Below are positions 10,777 through 18,961 of a stretch of DNA of 32,329 nt, piece by piece. The position numbers were made by a program, and so were the translations under genes. Each line of letters starts with the position of its first letter. Positions within the stretch are counted from its first letter, which is position 1. The notes below the pieces were generated by a model. The model was not told the DNA's origin. It saw only the letters and a list, made by a program, of their open reading frames with translations, and made no database searches. Origin of the DNA: an uncultured Acidimicrobiales bacterium (GTDB lineage Bacteria > Actinomycetota > Acidimicrobiia > Acidimicrobiales > SZUA-35); the NCBI GenBank assembly GCA_938009905.1, contig CALLGK010000203.1:1-32329 (forward strand), given 5' to 3'.

Positions 10777-11270
10777 TTGGCGGCGAGGTGGTCGGTCACC
10801 CGGCGGAGCAAACGGTCAAACCGCTCGAGTAGCTCCGGCCGAATCGGACCGGCCTCTGCGATAGCCGCCGCATCGAACACCTTGTGCTCGATGACGTCTT
10901 GGTGGGGATAGAACTGATCGCGGGTGAGATCGATGTCGCCGGTAGGGAAACGGTTCCACCAGTGGTGTTCGGTTTGCACGCAGTCGATGAACACCCGGGC
11001 CAGCACAAGATCGCCCCCGAGGTAGTGGCGCAGCACAAGCGATGTGACGTCGCATTGGCCCCGTGATCGGCGGGCAGAGGTCCACTCCGCTGGGTCGGCC
11101 GTTGTGTCTGCTCCCCACGACGCACGCAGCGCAGACTCAAGCTGGGCCAGCGTCGGCGCCGGGCGAGACGGTGTGGTTCTCGGCGTGGTTCGCTGCGCTG
11201 AGGGCTCTGCAAGCTGGTTGGTGTGCGGTATGCGGTCCGTAGGTCGTTCTTTGGTCAACGTGTTGTCCAT
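10773..11270 (-). CDS. YunG-like conserved hypothetical protein
   Basis: This 165-aa protein has a disordered Ser/Thr/Pro-rich N-terminus (about 1-45) and a conserved core. The core includes RGQCDVTSLVLRHYLGGDLVLARV, then EHHWWNRFPTGDIDLTRDQF. The GQC-VT-L/GG pattern followed by H-WN and DLT-QF resembles the YunG family of unknown function; the Cys and His suggest a cysteine-dependent or thiol-containing active site, which is speculation. ATG 11270 is chosen because AAAGAGG lies eight bases upstream; an upstream extension to 11402 would run into the holA coding region. It is the only minus-strand gene in the comEC-holA interval, converges on comEC with overlapping stops, and diverges from holA across 97 bp. 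Confidence 0.75.
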   Translation of the reverse strand: MDNTLTKERPTDRIPHTNQLAEPSAQRTTPRTTPSRPAPTLAQLESALRASWGADTTADPAEWTSARRSRGQCDVTSLVLRHYLGGDLVLARVFIDCVQTEHHWWNRFPTGDIDLTRDQFYPHQDVIEHKVFDAAAIAEAGPIRPELLERFDRLLRRVTDHLAAN

Positions 11271-11367
11271 CGCAAGCCTCTTTCGCTGTTGTGAGTGTGG
11301 GGTTCTGGTGAGTGAGACCAGTGTGGTGACGAGGTGTGACAGTGAGCCGCCGAGGTAGATTCGTGCC

Positions 11368-12372
11368 GTGGGAGTAGTGCTGATCAAGGGCGATGACGCC
11401 ACCCTCGTCTCGCAGGCCGTTCAGGTTGCGCTCGACGAATTCGTTGGCGATGGCGACCGTTCGCTCATGGTCGAAGAAGTCACCGAGGTGCACTTCTCGT
11501 CAGATGACGGGCCGGCCGAGATCACACCGCTCGTGAATGCTGCGCACACGCCTCCGTTTCTCACCGAACGCCGCGTCGTGGTCGGACGAAACGTTGGGCT
11601 GTTCTCGAAAGCCGACCAGGTGAAGCCACTCGTTGAGTGGTTCGCAGATCCGCTCGATACCACCGACCTGATCCTCGTGTGGGAGAAAGGCACGGGGCAA
11701 CAACGGCTTTCACCGGTCCCAAAGTCGCTCAAAGAGGCCCTGAAATCGATGGGAGCGACCGAAGTCGACGCCGCGCCAAAGGGCAAGGGCCGCAAGATGT
11801 TGCTCGAATCGAAGCTGGCCGAGGCGCCTGTTCGATTCGATGCGTCAGCGAAGCGACTCATCGCCGATCAGCTTGGTGACAACGTGGGTCGGGCTGATGC
11901 CATCATCGGCGTGGCCGTGAGCACCTTTGGCGAAGGAGCTGCAGTAACAGCCGCCGATGTCGAACCGTTCCTGGGTCAGGCCTCTGATGTGCCGCCCTGG
12001 GAACTAACCGACGCTATCGACAGCGGCGACATCTCGACGGCATTGTCAAAGATGCACCGCATGACACGTGGTGGTGATCGTCATGCGCTTCAGGTGATGG
12101 CGACCCTGCACGGGCACTATCAAAAAGCGCTCGCTCTCGACGGTGCCGGAGCGGCAGACGAACGGACGGCGGCCGACATTCTTGGAATGAAGGGCTCGAC
12201 CTTTCCGGCCAAGAAGGCGCTCACGCTGAGCCGCAAGCTCGGCCCGGCGAAAACCAAGCGGGCCATTGGGCTGCTCGCGCAGGCCGATCTCGACCTACGG
12301 GGCGGCTCGGCGATCGAGTCAGAAGCCGTGATGGAAGTGCTCGTCGCAAGACTGGCTCGTCTGTCGGCCTGA
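11368..12372 (+). CDS. holA: DNA polymerase III delta subunit (clamp loader)
   Basis: HolA is the clamp-loader subunit that opens the beta sliding clamp. The 334-aa product has normal length and the weakly conserved family profile: the N-terminal VVLIKGDDATLV strand/helix, the mid-section PPFLTERRVVVGRNVGLFSK, DLILVWEKG, and the C-terminal collar region ending ALTLSRKLGPAKTKRAIGLLAQADLDLRGGS. The closing A--DL-LRGGS is typical of the family. Its place after comEC and near rpsT matches the usual gene order. GTG 11368 is preceded by GAGG about 12 bases upstream, a long but tolerable spacing. The neighbouring minus-strand gene diverges from the same 97-bp intergenic region. Confidence 0.9.
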   Translation: MGVVLIKGDDATLVSQAVQVALDEFVGDGDRSLMVEEVTEVHFSSDDGPAEITPLVNAAHTPPFLTERRVVVGRNVGLFSKADQVKPLVEWFADPLDTTDLILVWEKGTGQQRLSPVPKSLKEALKSMGATEVDAAPKGKGRKMLLESKLAEAPVRFDASAKRLIADQLGDNVGRADAIIGVAVSTFGEGAAVTAADVEPFLGQASDVPPWELTDAIDSGDISTALSKMHRMTRGGDRHALQVMATLHGHYQKALALDGAGAADERTAADILGMKGSTFPAKKALTLSRKLGPAKTKRAIGLLAQADLDLRGGSAIESEAVMEVLVARLARLSA

Positions 12373-12446
12373 TAGCGGGCTACAGCCCCGCTCTGCGTGT
12401 GGGCCCCTGGCCTAAGAACACCCCCTCTTGGACCGATAGAAGGGAT

Positions 12447-15062
12447 ATGCCAGAGCTGAGTCTGACGCGTGTCGTTGCCGCTGTTCGCGGCTCCGCGCAG
12501 ATTTTCGCCTTCATCGCGCTCCTGGCGATGGGATCAGTGCTGCTTCGCATCTTCGTGCTTGAGGGGAGCACCGTTCCGTCAGATCAACTGTCAATTCCCT
12601 GGTGGGTACTGGTTTTCGCCTTCGCTGCTGTCGAAGGGTTTGTGATTAATCTGCACTTCAGAAGCGAGGCTGGCAGTTTCTCGCTGATTGAGATACCCCT
12701 TGTCGTTGGTCTCGTTTTTGTGGACCGCGGCGAACTGTGGCTCGCGATGCTGCTTGGCGCGACGCTGGGGCTTGCCGGGATCCGTCGGCAGTCACTCATC
12801 AAGGTGTGTTTCAACGTTGCCAACCTGACGTTTCGGGTTGGCATTGCCACCGGGATCTACGGCTTGTTGCTGGGTGACACCGATCCACTTTCACCGACGG
12901 GCTGGCTCGCCCTGTTCCCGGCCACTGCGCTGTCGGCGCTGATGGAGGTTCTGTGCATCGGTGGTGTGATCACGCTCAGCGAAGGTCGACTGCAACTCAG
13001 CCGCATGCACAACATGGTGAGTTTCGGCATGCTCGTTGCCATCGGCAACACCCTCCAGGCGTTGATCGGGATTCTGGTCGTGACGGTCGATTCATGGGGT
13101 GTCGCCCTGCTGCTTGGTTCGTCGGCCATGTTGCTCGTGGTGTACCGGGCCTTCCTGACCGAGAAGGACCATCGACGGCGCGTGGAGTTTCTCTACGAAT
13201 CGACGCGCTCGTTGCATCAGAGTGACGAGAAGGTCCAGGCCATTGGGCATCTTCTCGACGAAGCGGCTGCGATGTTCCGAGCCTCGAAGGTAGAGCTCGT
13301 TCTGATGCCTCCGCCCGACACTGACGCCGAGATCAAGCGTTTTGTCTACGAGGACGGATCGAGTCGCGACGTGCCCGTCAACGCCAACATGCTGAGTTGC
13401 TTGCCCGATGCGCTCCAGGCCTGTGAACCTCCGCAGCTCGTAGTCCGGGCTGCGGCTCCTGCTCCGGTGCTCAATTATCTAAGCGAGGCGCAGATCGACG
13501 ATGCCCTCGTCGGCACGATGCGCTCTGATGACCGGGCGGTTGGACTCCTCGTCGTGGGTGATCGTCTCGGTACCGCGGCGACGTTCACAGCAGATGATCT
13601 TCGATTGTTCGAGAACCTTGTCGAACAGAGTGCTGTTGCCCTTGAGAACGATCAGCTTGAGCAGGCACTGACTCGTCTCCGTCGCTTGGAGGCCGAGCTT
13701 TCTCATCAAGCTCGATTCGATCAGCTCACGGGACTTGCCAATCGCCGGCAGTTCGGTATTGGGCTCGATGCGGTCGTGGCTGCTCATCGTGACGAGCCAG
13801 CATCAGCGGCTGTGTTGTACATCGACCTTGATGACTTCAAGCTGGTGAACGATCGGCTTGGCCATGCTGTCGGCGATCAAGTGCTTGTTGATGTGGCCCA
13901 GCGCATTACCACCTCCCTCGACGATGACGCGCTCGCGGCTCGCCTCGGCGGTGACGAGTTCGCGGTGGTCGTACGCCACCACGCCGACCCAGAGGAACTT
14001 GCCTCAACGATCATCGAGCGTGTGTCTGAGCCGTACTTCGTTGAAGGCGACGAGGCTCGCATCGGCGCCAGCGTCGGCTTCGCAACGTTTGACGGTGTGA
14101 CGGATGCGGCCGATGTGCTGCAACGAGCCGATCTCGCGATGTACGAGGCGAAACGTCTCGGCAAGGGCAGCGTCGTGCAGTTCGGTCCAGATCTTGAGTC
14201 GGCGAAATCTCAGCAGCTCGCTGTGCACACGTCGCTTCGGCGAGCGATTGCAGAACGGGCGTTTGAGCCGGTGTATCAGCCAATCGTGCGCCTCTCCGAT
14301 CTGTCGATCGTGGGTGCCGAGGCCCTGGTTCGGTGGAAGGACGGCAACCGACTGATCCCGCCATCGGAGTTCTTGGACGAGGCTGAGCGCAGCGGGTTGA
14401 TCATTGCTGTCGACCGGATCATGCGAGCGTCGGTGCTGGAAGATCTGCGAGAGCTGCAGGACGCTGCAGGTCGACCGCTCTGGGTTTCGGTCAACCTTTC
14501 GGCTCGACACCTGGATCAACCATCGTTCGTACGGGACTTGCAGGGCGACATTGAGACCAGTGGAACGCCATCTAGCTCTTTGGTGCTGGAGATTACCGAG
14601 TCGGCCTTTGCTGGTGATGCCAAGGCGGTGTCAGCCCGCCTCGAAGAAGTTCGAGCGCTGGGGCCTCGCATCGCGCTTGACGACTTCGGGACGGGCTATT
14701 CATCTTTGAGCTACCTACGGAACCTCCCGATCGACATCGTGAAGATCGCTCGCGAGTTCATCGCCGACCAGCACTCCGAAGCCGGGGCCGCGTTCGTGAA
14801 GGCAATTGTGACGCTGTCACACGGCCTTTCGTTGACGGTCGTGGCCGAGGGGATCGAGGACGCATCAATGGTGGACCCGCTGCGTGACACCGACTGTGAA
14901 CTGGGCCAGGGATTTTACTTCGGCGAGCCGATGAGCAAGATCGCGTTCCTCCAGATGCTGACGGCGCTCACTCACGATGATGGGTCAGCAATGGGTCGGA
15001 CGGCTCATCCGCTTGGGAGATGCTCAAGTGATGGGCCGATTCTGCCGTTTACTGCTGGGTAA
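12447..15062 (+). CDS. Membrane GAF-GGDEF-EAL c-di-GMP synthase/phosphodiesterase
   Basis: The 871-aa bifunctional-type c-di-GMP enzyme starts at ATG 12447, with AGAAGGG just upstream. About six hydrophobic segments (residues 14-235) form an integral-membrane sensor, followed by a GAF-like domain (about 247-405), GGDEF (about 420-580) and EAL (about 595-840). The cyclase motif LGGDEF (501-505) is intact; the inhibitory RxxD site five residues upstream is absent (it reads DDDA). EAL residues are largely intact: EALVRW (E625), NLSARHL, LEITES, DDFGTG (D745, D746), AEGIE and GQGFYFG. The usual KID is KIA (766-768), so phosphodiesterase activity may be altered. Whether it makes or degrades c-di-GMP cannot be told from sequence. 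It is inserted between holA and rpsT. Confidence 0.93.
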   Translation: MPELSLTRVVAAVRGSAQIFAFIALLAMGSVLLRIFVLEGSTVPSDQLSIPWWVLVFAFAAVEGFVINLHFRSEAGSFSLIEIPLVVGLVFVDRGELWLAMLLGATLGLAGIRRQSLIKVCFNVANLTFRVGIATGIYGLLLGDTDPLSPTGWLALFPATALSALMEVLCIGGVITLSEGRLQLSRMHNMVSFGMLVAIGNTLQALIGILVVTVDSWGVALLLGSSAMLLVVYRAFLTEKDHRRRVEFLYESTRSLHQSDEKVQAIGHLLDEAAAMFRASKVELVLMPPPDTDAEIKRFVYEDGSSRDVPVNANMLSCLPDALQACEPPQLVVRAAAPAPVLNYLSEAQIDDALVGTMRSDDRAVGLLVVGDRLGTAATFTADDLRLFENLVEQSAVALENDQLEQALTRLRRLEAELSHQARFDQLTGLANRRQFGIGLDAVVAAHRDEPASAAVLYIDLDDFKLVNDRLGHAVGDQVLVDVAQRITTSLDDDALAARLGGDEFAVVVRHHADPEELASTIIERVSEPYFVEGDEARIGASVGFATFDGVTDAADVLQRADLAMYEAKRLGKGSVVQFGPDLESAKSQQLAVHTSLRRAIAERAFEPVYQPIVRLSDLSIVGAEALVRWKDGNRLIPPSEFLDEAERSGLIIAVDRIMRASVLEDLRELQDAAGRPLWVSVNLSARHLDQPSFVRDLQGDIETSGTPSSSLVLEITESAFAGDAKAVSARLEEVRALGPRIALDDFGTGYSSLSYLRNLPIDIVKIAREFIADQHSEAGAAFVKAIVTLSHGLSLTVVAEGIEDASMVDPLRDTDCELGQGFYFGEPMSKIAFLQMLTALTHDDGSAMGRTAHPLGRCSSDGPILPFTAG

Positions 15063-15165
15063 CAGAGATGAAGCAATGACGTGGGTAGATCACTTGGTCG
15101 CCTTTCTCCCACCGAGCTAGTGGCGAAACCGGCATCTCGCATCCATTCCCCCAAGGACGCGAAGA

Positions 15166-16605
15166 ATGATCGGACATCCCCTCACCTCAGACGGCACCAC
15201 GTGGCGTGTGCCACGCGGCGTGACCTGGGTTCTTGGCATCTTGTTGGCCTTTGCCCTGGCCGCAGCAGCGACGGCACCTGTGGGCCAGCCCACGGACATC
15301 TCGCCGGTTGGTCTGCTTACACCAAAGATGGTGTACACGCTCGACAACGATGCCAGCGCGTCTCAGCCAGTTCCGCTGTCGACGGTTCGTGACGAAGTTC
15401 TCAACGGCTATTACCGCGGTGACGGCTCGGGCATCGACATCGCACTGATTGACACTGGCGTGGCCCCGGTCGTGGGGTTGACCGGCGACAAGGTGCTTCA
15501 CGGGCCAGACCTCTCAGGCGAGGGCTCGATTCCCGAGGTCGCATTCCTCGATACCTACGGCCACGGCACACACATGGCCGGAATCATGGCTGGCGATCGC
15601 CCCGGCCACGAAGGTGTCGCTCCTGGTGCCCGAATCATCTCCGTGAAGGTGGCTGGCGCCGATGGCGTTACCACCGTCCCTCAGGTAGTCGCAGCCATTG
15701 ACTGGGTCGTCGATCACCGCAACACCGATGGCCTGAACATTCGAGTTCTCAACCTCTCGCTTGGCCAGTCAGGTGTCGAGACGCACATCAACGACGACTT
15801 GTCGATGGCGGTCGAGCGAGCATGGCAAGCGGGCATCTTCGTTGTGGTTGCTGGCGGAAACTCAGGCGATGAGTATCGCCACCTCGACTCACCTGCGATC
15901 GACCCCTACGTCGTAGCCGTGGGTGCGAGCGATACCTACAGCGGTCAGCGCTCAAGCCAAGACGTGCCGGCCTGGTCGGCGCACGGCGACGGCAATCGCA
16001 ACCCCGATCTCGTCGCTCCGGGACGATCAGTCGCCTCATACCGAGTACCGGGATCGACGATTGACACGGCTTATCCCAACGCTCGCTGGGGCGACTCATT
16101 CTTCCTTGGCAGCGGATCGTCACAGGCCGCAGCGGCGCTCTCGGGAGCCGCAGCAGTCATCCTGGGCGACAACCCATTCCTTGACCCAGACGACCTCAAG
16201 GCATCACTCAAGAGCCAGGCCACGACGCTGACCCACGAGCCAGTATTTACCGCTGGCGATGGTCTCGTCGACGCCAAGATGACCGTGAAGAAGCTGGTCA
16301 AAGACGAGCAGCAACACACGCTGGCCAACGGTGAGCCATACACAGGCACCGTTGGACCAACTGGCGCAACGTGGTCTGGTGGCACCTGGAGCGGTGGCAC
16401 CTGGAGTGGCGCGACCTGGAGCGGCACCACATGGTCCGGTGGCACCTGGAGTGGCGCGACCTGGTCAGGAGCCACATGGTCGGGCGCGACCTGGTCAGGA
16501 GCCACCTGGTCGGGCGGCACCTGGAGTGGTGCGACCTGGAGCGGCGGCACCTGGAGCGGCGGCACCTGGAGTGGTGCAACCTGGAGCGGCGACGGTTGGG
16601 AGTAA
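15166..16605 (+). CDS. Secreted S8 (subtilisin-type) serine protease with TWSG-repeat tail
   Basis: This 479-aa subtilase has an N-terminal hydrophobic segment (about residues 20-38) acting as signal peptide or anchor, a short propeptide-like region and a catalytic domain with Asp96 (LIDTG), His133 (YGHGTH), oxyanion Asn232 (GGNSG) and Ser319 in GSSQA, which replaces the usual GTSxA. After the domain (to about 375) comes a charged linker (MTVKKLVKDEQQ) and 15 tandem copies of TWSG[GAT] running to the final DGWE. Such WSG-rich tails occur on actinobacterial subtilases; their role is not established, with wall attachment or aggregation as possibilities. ATG 15166 follows AAGGACGCGAAGA. A strong bidirectional terminator lies 36 bp beyond the stop codon. 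Confidence 0.92.
   Translation: MIGHPLTSDGTTWRVPRGVTWVLGILLAFALAAAATAPVGQPTDISPVGLLTPKMVYTLDNDASASQPVPLSTVRDEVLNGYYRGDGSGIDIALIDTGVAPVVGLTGDKVLHGPDLSGEGSIPEVAFLDTYGHGTHMAGIMAGDRPGHEGVAPGARIISVKVAGADGVTTVPQVVAAIDWVVDHRNTDGLNIRVLNLSLGQSGVETHINDDLSMAVERAWQAGIFVVVAGGNSGDEYRHLDSPAIDPYVVAVGASDTYSGQRSSQDVPAWSAHGDGNRNPDLVAPGRSVASYRVPGSTIDTAYPNARWGDSFFLGSGSSQAAAALSGAAAVILGDNPFLDPDDLKASLKSQATTLTHEPVFTAGDGLVDAKMTVKKLVKDEQQHTLANGEPYTGTVGPTGATWSGGTWSGGTWSGATWSGTTWSGGTWSGATWSGATWSGATWSGATWSGGTWSGATWSGGTWSGGTWSGATWSGDGWE
16369..16593 (+). repeat. 15 tandem 15-bp units encoding TWSGx
   Basis: Fifteen uninterrupted 15-bp units encode Thr-Trp-Ser-Gly plus Gly, Ala or (once) Thr, with the last unit ending in Asp. 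Codons vary between units (acc/acg/aca, agc/agt/tct/tca/tcc/tcg), so the peptide has been held constant while the DNA drifted. The array is in frame and ends four codons before the end of the gene. Confidence 0.95.
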
Positions 16606-16640
16606 GCCCAACCCACATCTGATCTCATAGGAGAACGAAA

Positions 16641-16670
16641 GAGGCCCTGAACCGACTGGTTCAGGGCCTC
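16641..16670. terminator. Bidirectional intrinsic terminator between protease and rpsT
   Basis: A perfect 13-bp stem, GAGGCCCTGAACC (16641-16653) and GGTTCAGGGCCTC (16658-16670), closes a GACT loop. On the minus strand it is followed by TTTCGTTC and on the plus strand by TTCAGGTTCT, so it can serve both converging genes, rpsT most clearly. Confidence 0.85.
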
Positions 16671-16697
16671 TTCAGGTTCTGTGGGTCGAAGACCCGA

Positions 16698-16958
16698 CTA
16701 GGCCTCGGCGAGGGCCTTTACCTTGGCCACCAAGCGGCTCTTCTTGCGAGCGGCCGTGTTCTTGTGAATCACGCCCTTTTGCGCGGCCTTGTCGATGCGA
16801 CGGATGGCCTGGCGAAGTGCTTCGGCTTCGTTGTCGCTTCCGGCAGCCTCAAAGGCCGCCTTCTCGCGGGTCCGCAGCTCAGAGCGAGTCGCCTTGTTGC
16901 GGAGGCGACGTTTCTCGTTCTGGCGATTGCGCTTGATCTGGCTCTTAATGTTGGCCAC
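16698..16958 (-). CDS. rpsT: 30S ribosomal protein S20 (bS20)
   Basis: This 86-aa, strongly basic protein has the full S20 profile: [23 protein letters not shown] at the N-terminus (shown here in pieces: [11 protein letters not shown], then RLRNKA), a helical middle with [17 protein letters not shown], and the AARKKSRL close. It binds 16S rRNA in the body of the small subunit. The start is GTG 16958, with AGGGA about eight bases upstream. It is divergent from lepA and terminates at the strong hairpin at 16641-16670. The holA-rpsT-lepA neighbourhood is a conserved actinobacterial arrangement. Confidence 0.96.
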   Translation of the reverse strand: MANIKSQIKRNRQNEKRRLRNKATRSELRTREKAAFEAAGSDNEAEALRQAIRRIDKAAQKGVIHKNTAARKKSRLVAKVKALAEA

Positions 16959-17002
16959 GGAGGTTCCCTGTCGTTCTTGCGGGGAGTGAATCGGACCGTC
17001 GA

Positions 17003-17029
17003 AGGATAGCGGCCAGTATCCGATCCCAA
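17003..17029 (-). promoter_or_regulatory. Possible rpsT promoter
   Basis: Read on the minus strand, TATCCT (17003-17008) makes a good -10 box and TTGGGA (17024-17029) a poor -35 with a 15-bp spacer (16 bp if TTTGGG is used). It lies about 45 bp upstream of the rpsT start in the divergent rpsT-lepA region. The assignment is tentative because of the short spacer. Confidence 0.3.
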
Positions 17030-17061
17030 ACCCCTACCTTCCCACTACCGTTCAGGCGGTC

Positions 17062-18858
17062 ATGAGTGCGCCTACCGACATGTCGAAGATTCGCAATCTC
17101 TCGATCATCGCCCACATCGATCACGGTAAGTCGACGTTGGCCGATCGCCTGCTCGAAATCTGTGGTGCCGTCGAGGCCCGCGACATGCGTGCCCAGTATC
17201 TCGACAGCATGGACATTGAGCGTGAACGAGGCATCACGATCAAGCTTCAGAGCGTCAGACTCGAGTGGAAGGGCTACACGATCAACCTGATCGACACCCC
17301 TGGTCACGTCGACTTTGGCTACGAAGTGAGCCGCTCACTTGCCGCGTGTGAAGGTGTCGTGCTCGTCGTTGATGCGGCGCAGGGGATCGAGGCCCAAACC
17401 CTGGCCAACATGTACCTGGCCATCGACAACGATCTTGAGGTCGTCGCTGCCCTGAACAAAATCGATCTTCCTGCAGCCGATCCAGACAAGTACGCAGAAG
17501 AGATCGAAAACGTCCTCGGTGTCGATGCAACGAGCGTGCTGAAGATGTCGGCCAAAACGGGGGAGGGTGTCGAAGAACTGCTCGATGCGGTCATCGAACG
17601 CATCCCGCCGCCAGAAGGCGACCCCGATGCGCCATTGCAGGCGCTGATCTTCGACAGCCATTTCGATACCTATCGCGGCGTCGTGTCGAGTATCCGAGTC
17701 GTCAACGGCACGATGAACGTCGGCGATCGCCTCCACTTCATGCAGGCCGGCGCCAATCACCCCGTTGACGAGATCGGCACGCGCAACCCGGAGAACTCAC
17801 CGGTCAAGCAAATGAGCGCTGGCCAAGTGGGCTACCTCATTGCCGGCATCAAAGACGTGCGAGAAGCGAGGTCTGGTGAAACGGTCACACTCGAAGCCAA
17901 TCCGGCGTCTGAGACCCTCGATGGCTATCGCGAACCTCAACAGATGGTGTTCTGCGGTCTTTATCCGGTCGACGGCGACGACTACGAAGACTTTCGTGAT
18001 GCGCTCGACAAGCTGAAGCTCGACGATTCGAGCTTTTCGTTCGAGCCAGAAACCTCAAGCGCTCTTGGCTTCGGATTCCGGTGCGGCTTTCTTGGCCTGC
18101 TCCACATGGAGATCGTTCGTGAGCGCTTGCAACGCGAGTTCGATCTCAACCTGATCGCCACGTCGCCGTCAGTGAACTATCGAATCACCATGAACGGTGG
18201 CGAAGAGCGGGCCATCGACAACCCGGCGTCGTTGCCGCCGTCTGGCGACTGGTCGTCGATCGAAGAGCCCTACCTCAAGGCGTCGATGATCACGCCGTCT
18301 GAGTACACGGGCACGTTGATGGAGCTCTGCCAGAGTCGGCGAGGCCAACTCGATCGGATGGAATACCTGTCACCTGATCGGGTCGAGATCGTCTACCGAC
18401 TGCCGCTTGGCGAAGTCGTGATCGACTTCTTCGATCAGCTCAAGAGCCGCACGCAGGGCTACGCCAGCCTCGACTACGAGGCAGCCGGCTACGAGCCTGG
18501 CGATCTCGTGCGGGTCGACATCCTCTTCAACGGCGAGCAGGTCGACGCGTTCTCAACGATCGTTCACCGCGACAACTCCTATGCCTACGGCAAGCGGATG
18601 GCCGAGAAGCTGAAAGAGATCATCCCTCGTCAGCAGTTCGAGGTGCCGATTCAAGCGGCCATCGGGGGCAAGATCATTGCGCGCGAAACCGTTCGCGCCT
18701 TCCGCAAAGACGTCACCGCGAAGCTCTACGGCGGCGACGTCACCCGAAAGAACAAGCTGCTCAAGAAGCAGAAGGAGGGCAAGCGGAAGATGAAGAGCAT
18801 CGGTCGAGTCGACATTCCGCCAGACACCTTCATTCGAGCCCTTCGCCTCGACGATTAG
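17062..18858 (+). CDS. lepA: Elongation factor 4 (LepA), translational GTPase
   Basis: LepA/EF4 is a ribosome-associated GTPase implicated in back-translocation and in initiation or ribosome biogenesis. The 598-aa length is standard. The G1 motif AHIDHGKS (17-24), G3 DTPGHVDF (from about 78) and G4 NKID (from about 132) are intact. The EF-G-like domains follow, with [22 protein letters not shown], and the LepA-specific C-terminal domain ends [37 protein letters not shown] and [13 protein letters not shown] 17062 fits the family N-terminus; the ribosome site (AGGCGG) is weak. It diverges from rpsT across 103 bp. No hemW follows. Confidence 0.97.
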   Translation: MSAPTDMSKIRNLSIIAHIDHGKSTLADRLLEICGAVEARDMRAQYLDSMDIERERGITIKLQSVRLEWKGYTINLIDTPGHVDFGYEVSRSLAACEGVVLVVDAAQGIEAQTLANMYLAIDNDLEVVAALNKIDLPAADPDKYAEEIENVLGVDATSVLKMSAKTGEGVEELLDAVIERIPPPEGDPDAPLQALIFDSHFDTYRGVVSSIRVVNGTMNVGDRLHFMQAGANHPVDEIGTRNPENSPVKQMSAGQVGYLIAGIKDVREARSGETVTLEANPASETLDGYREPQQMVFCGLYPVDGDDYEDFRDALDKLKLDDSSFSFEPETSSALGFGFRCGFLGLLHMEIVRERLQREFDLNLIATSPSVNYRITMNGGEERAIDNPASLPPSGDWSSIEEPYLKASMITPSEYTGTLMELCQSRRGQLDRMEYLSPDRVEIVYRLPLGEVVIDFFDQLKSRTQGYASLDYEAAGYEPGDLVRVDILFNGEQVDAFSTIVHRDNSYAYGKRMAEKLKEIIPRQQFEVPIQAAIGGKIIARETVRAFRKDVTAKLYGGDVTRKNKLLKKQKEGKRKMKSIGRVDIPPDTFIRALRLDD

Positions 18859-18905
18859 TGCCGTTTTGAGTCCAGATTCGACGTCTGGTCCCAACGACTC
18901 ATTCT

Positions 18906-18923
18906 GACGATCCGTCGTCTTTT
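18906..18923 (+). terminator. Weak lepA terminator candidate
   Basis: GACGA (18906-18910) pairs with TCGTC (18915-18919) around a TCCG loop and is followed by TTTT. The stem is only five base pairs, so termination would be inefficient. It lies 48 bp after the lepA stop and just upstream of the next gene. Confidence 0.35.
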
Positions 18924-18961
18924 GTCTAAAGACCCTCAATCTTGGTGGTCGATGGACGTGC

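Noticed and set aside
11305-11321. Small hairpin CTGGT/ACCAG between the YunG-like gene and holA
   Set aside because: A five-pair stem with no U-run is at chance level and has no clear role.
11327-11339. BldD-box-like TGACGAGGTGTGA between the YunG-like gene and holA
   Set aside because: It matches 7 of 8 fixed positions of TnACnCnGnGTnA but lacks the central A/T; about 12 such matches are expected by chance in a window of this size.
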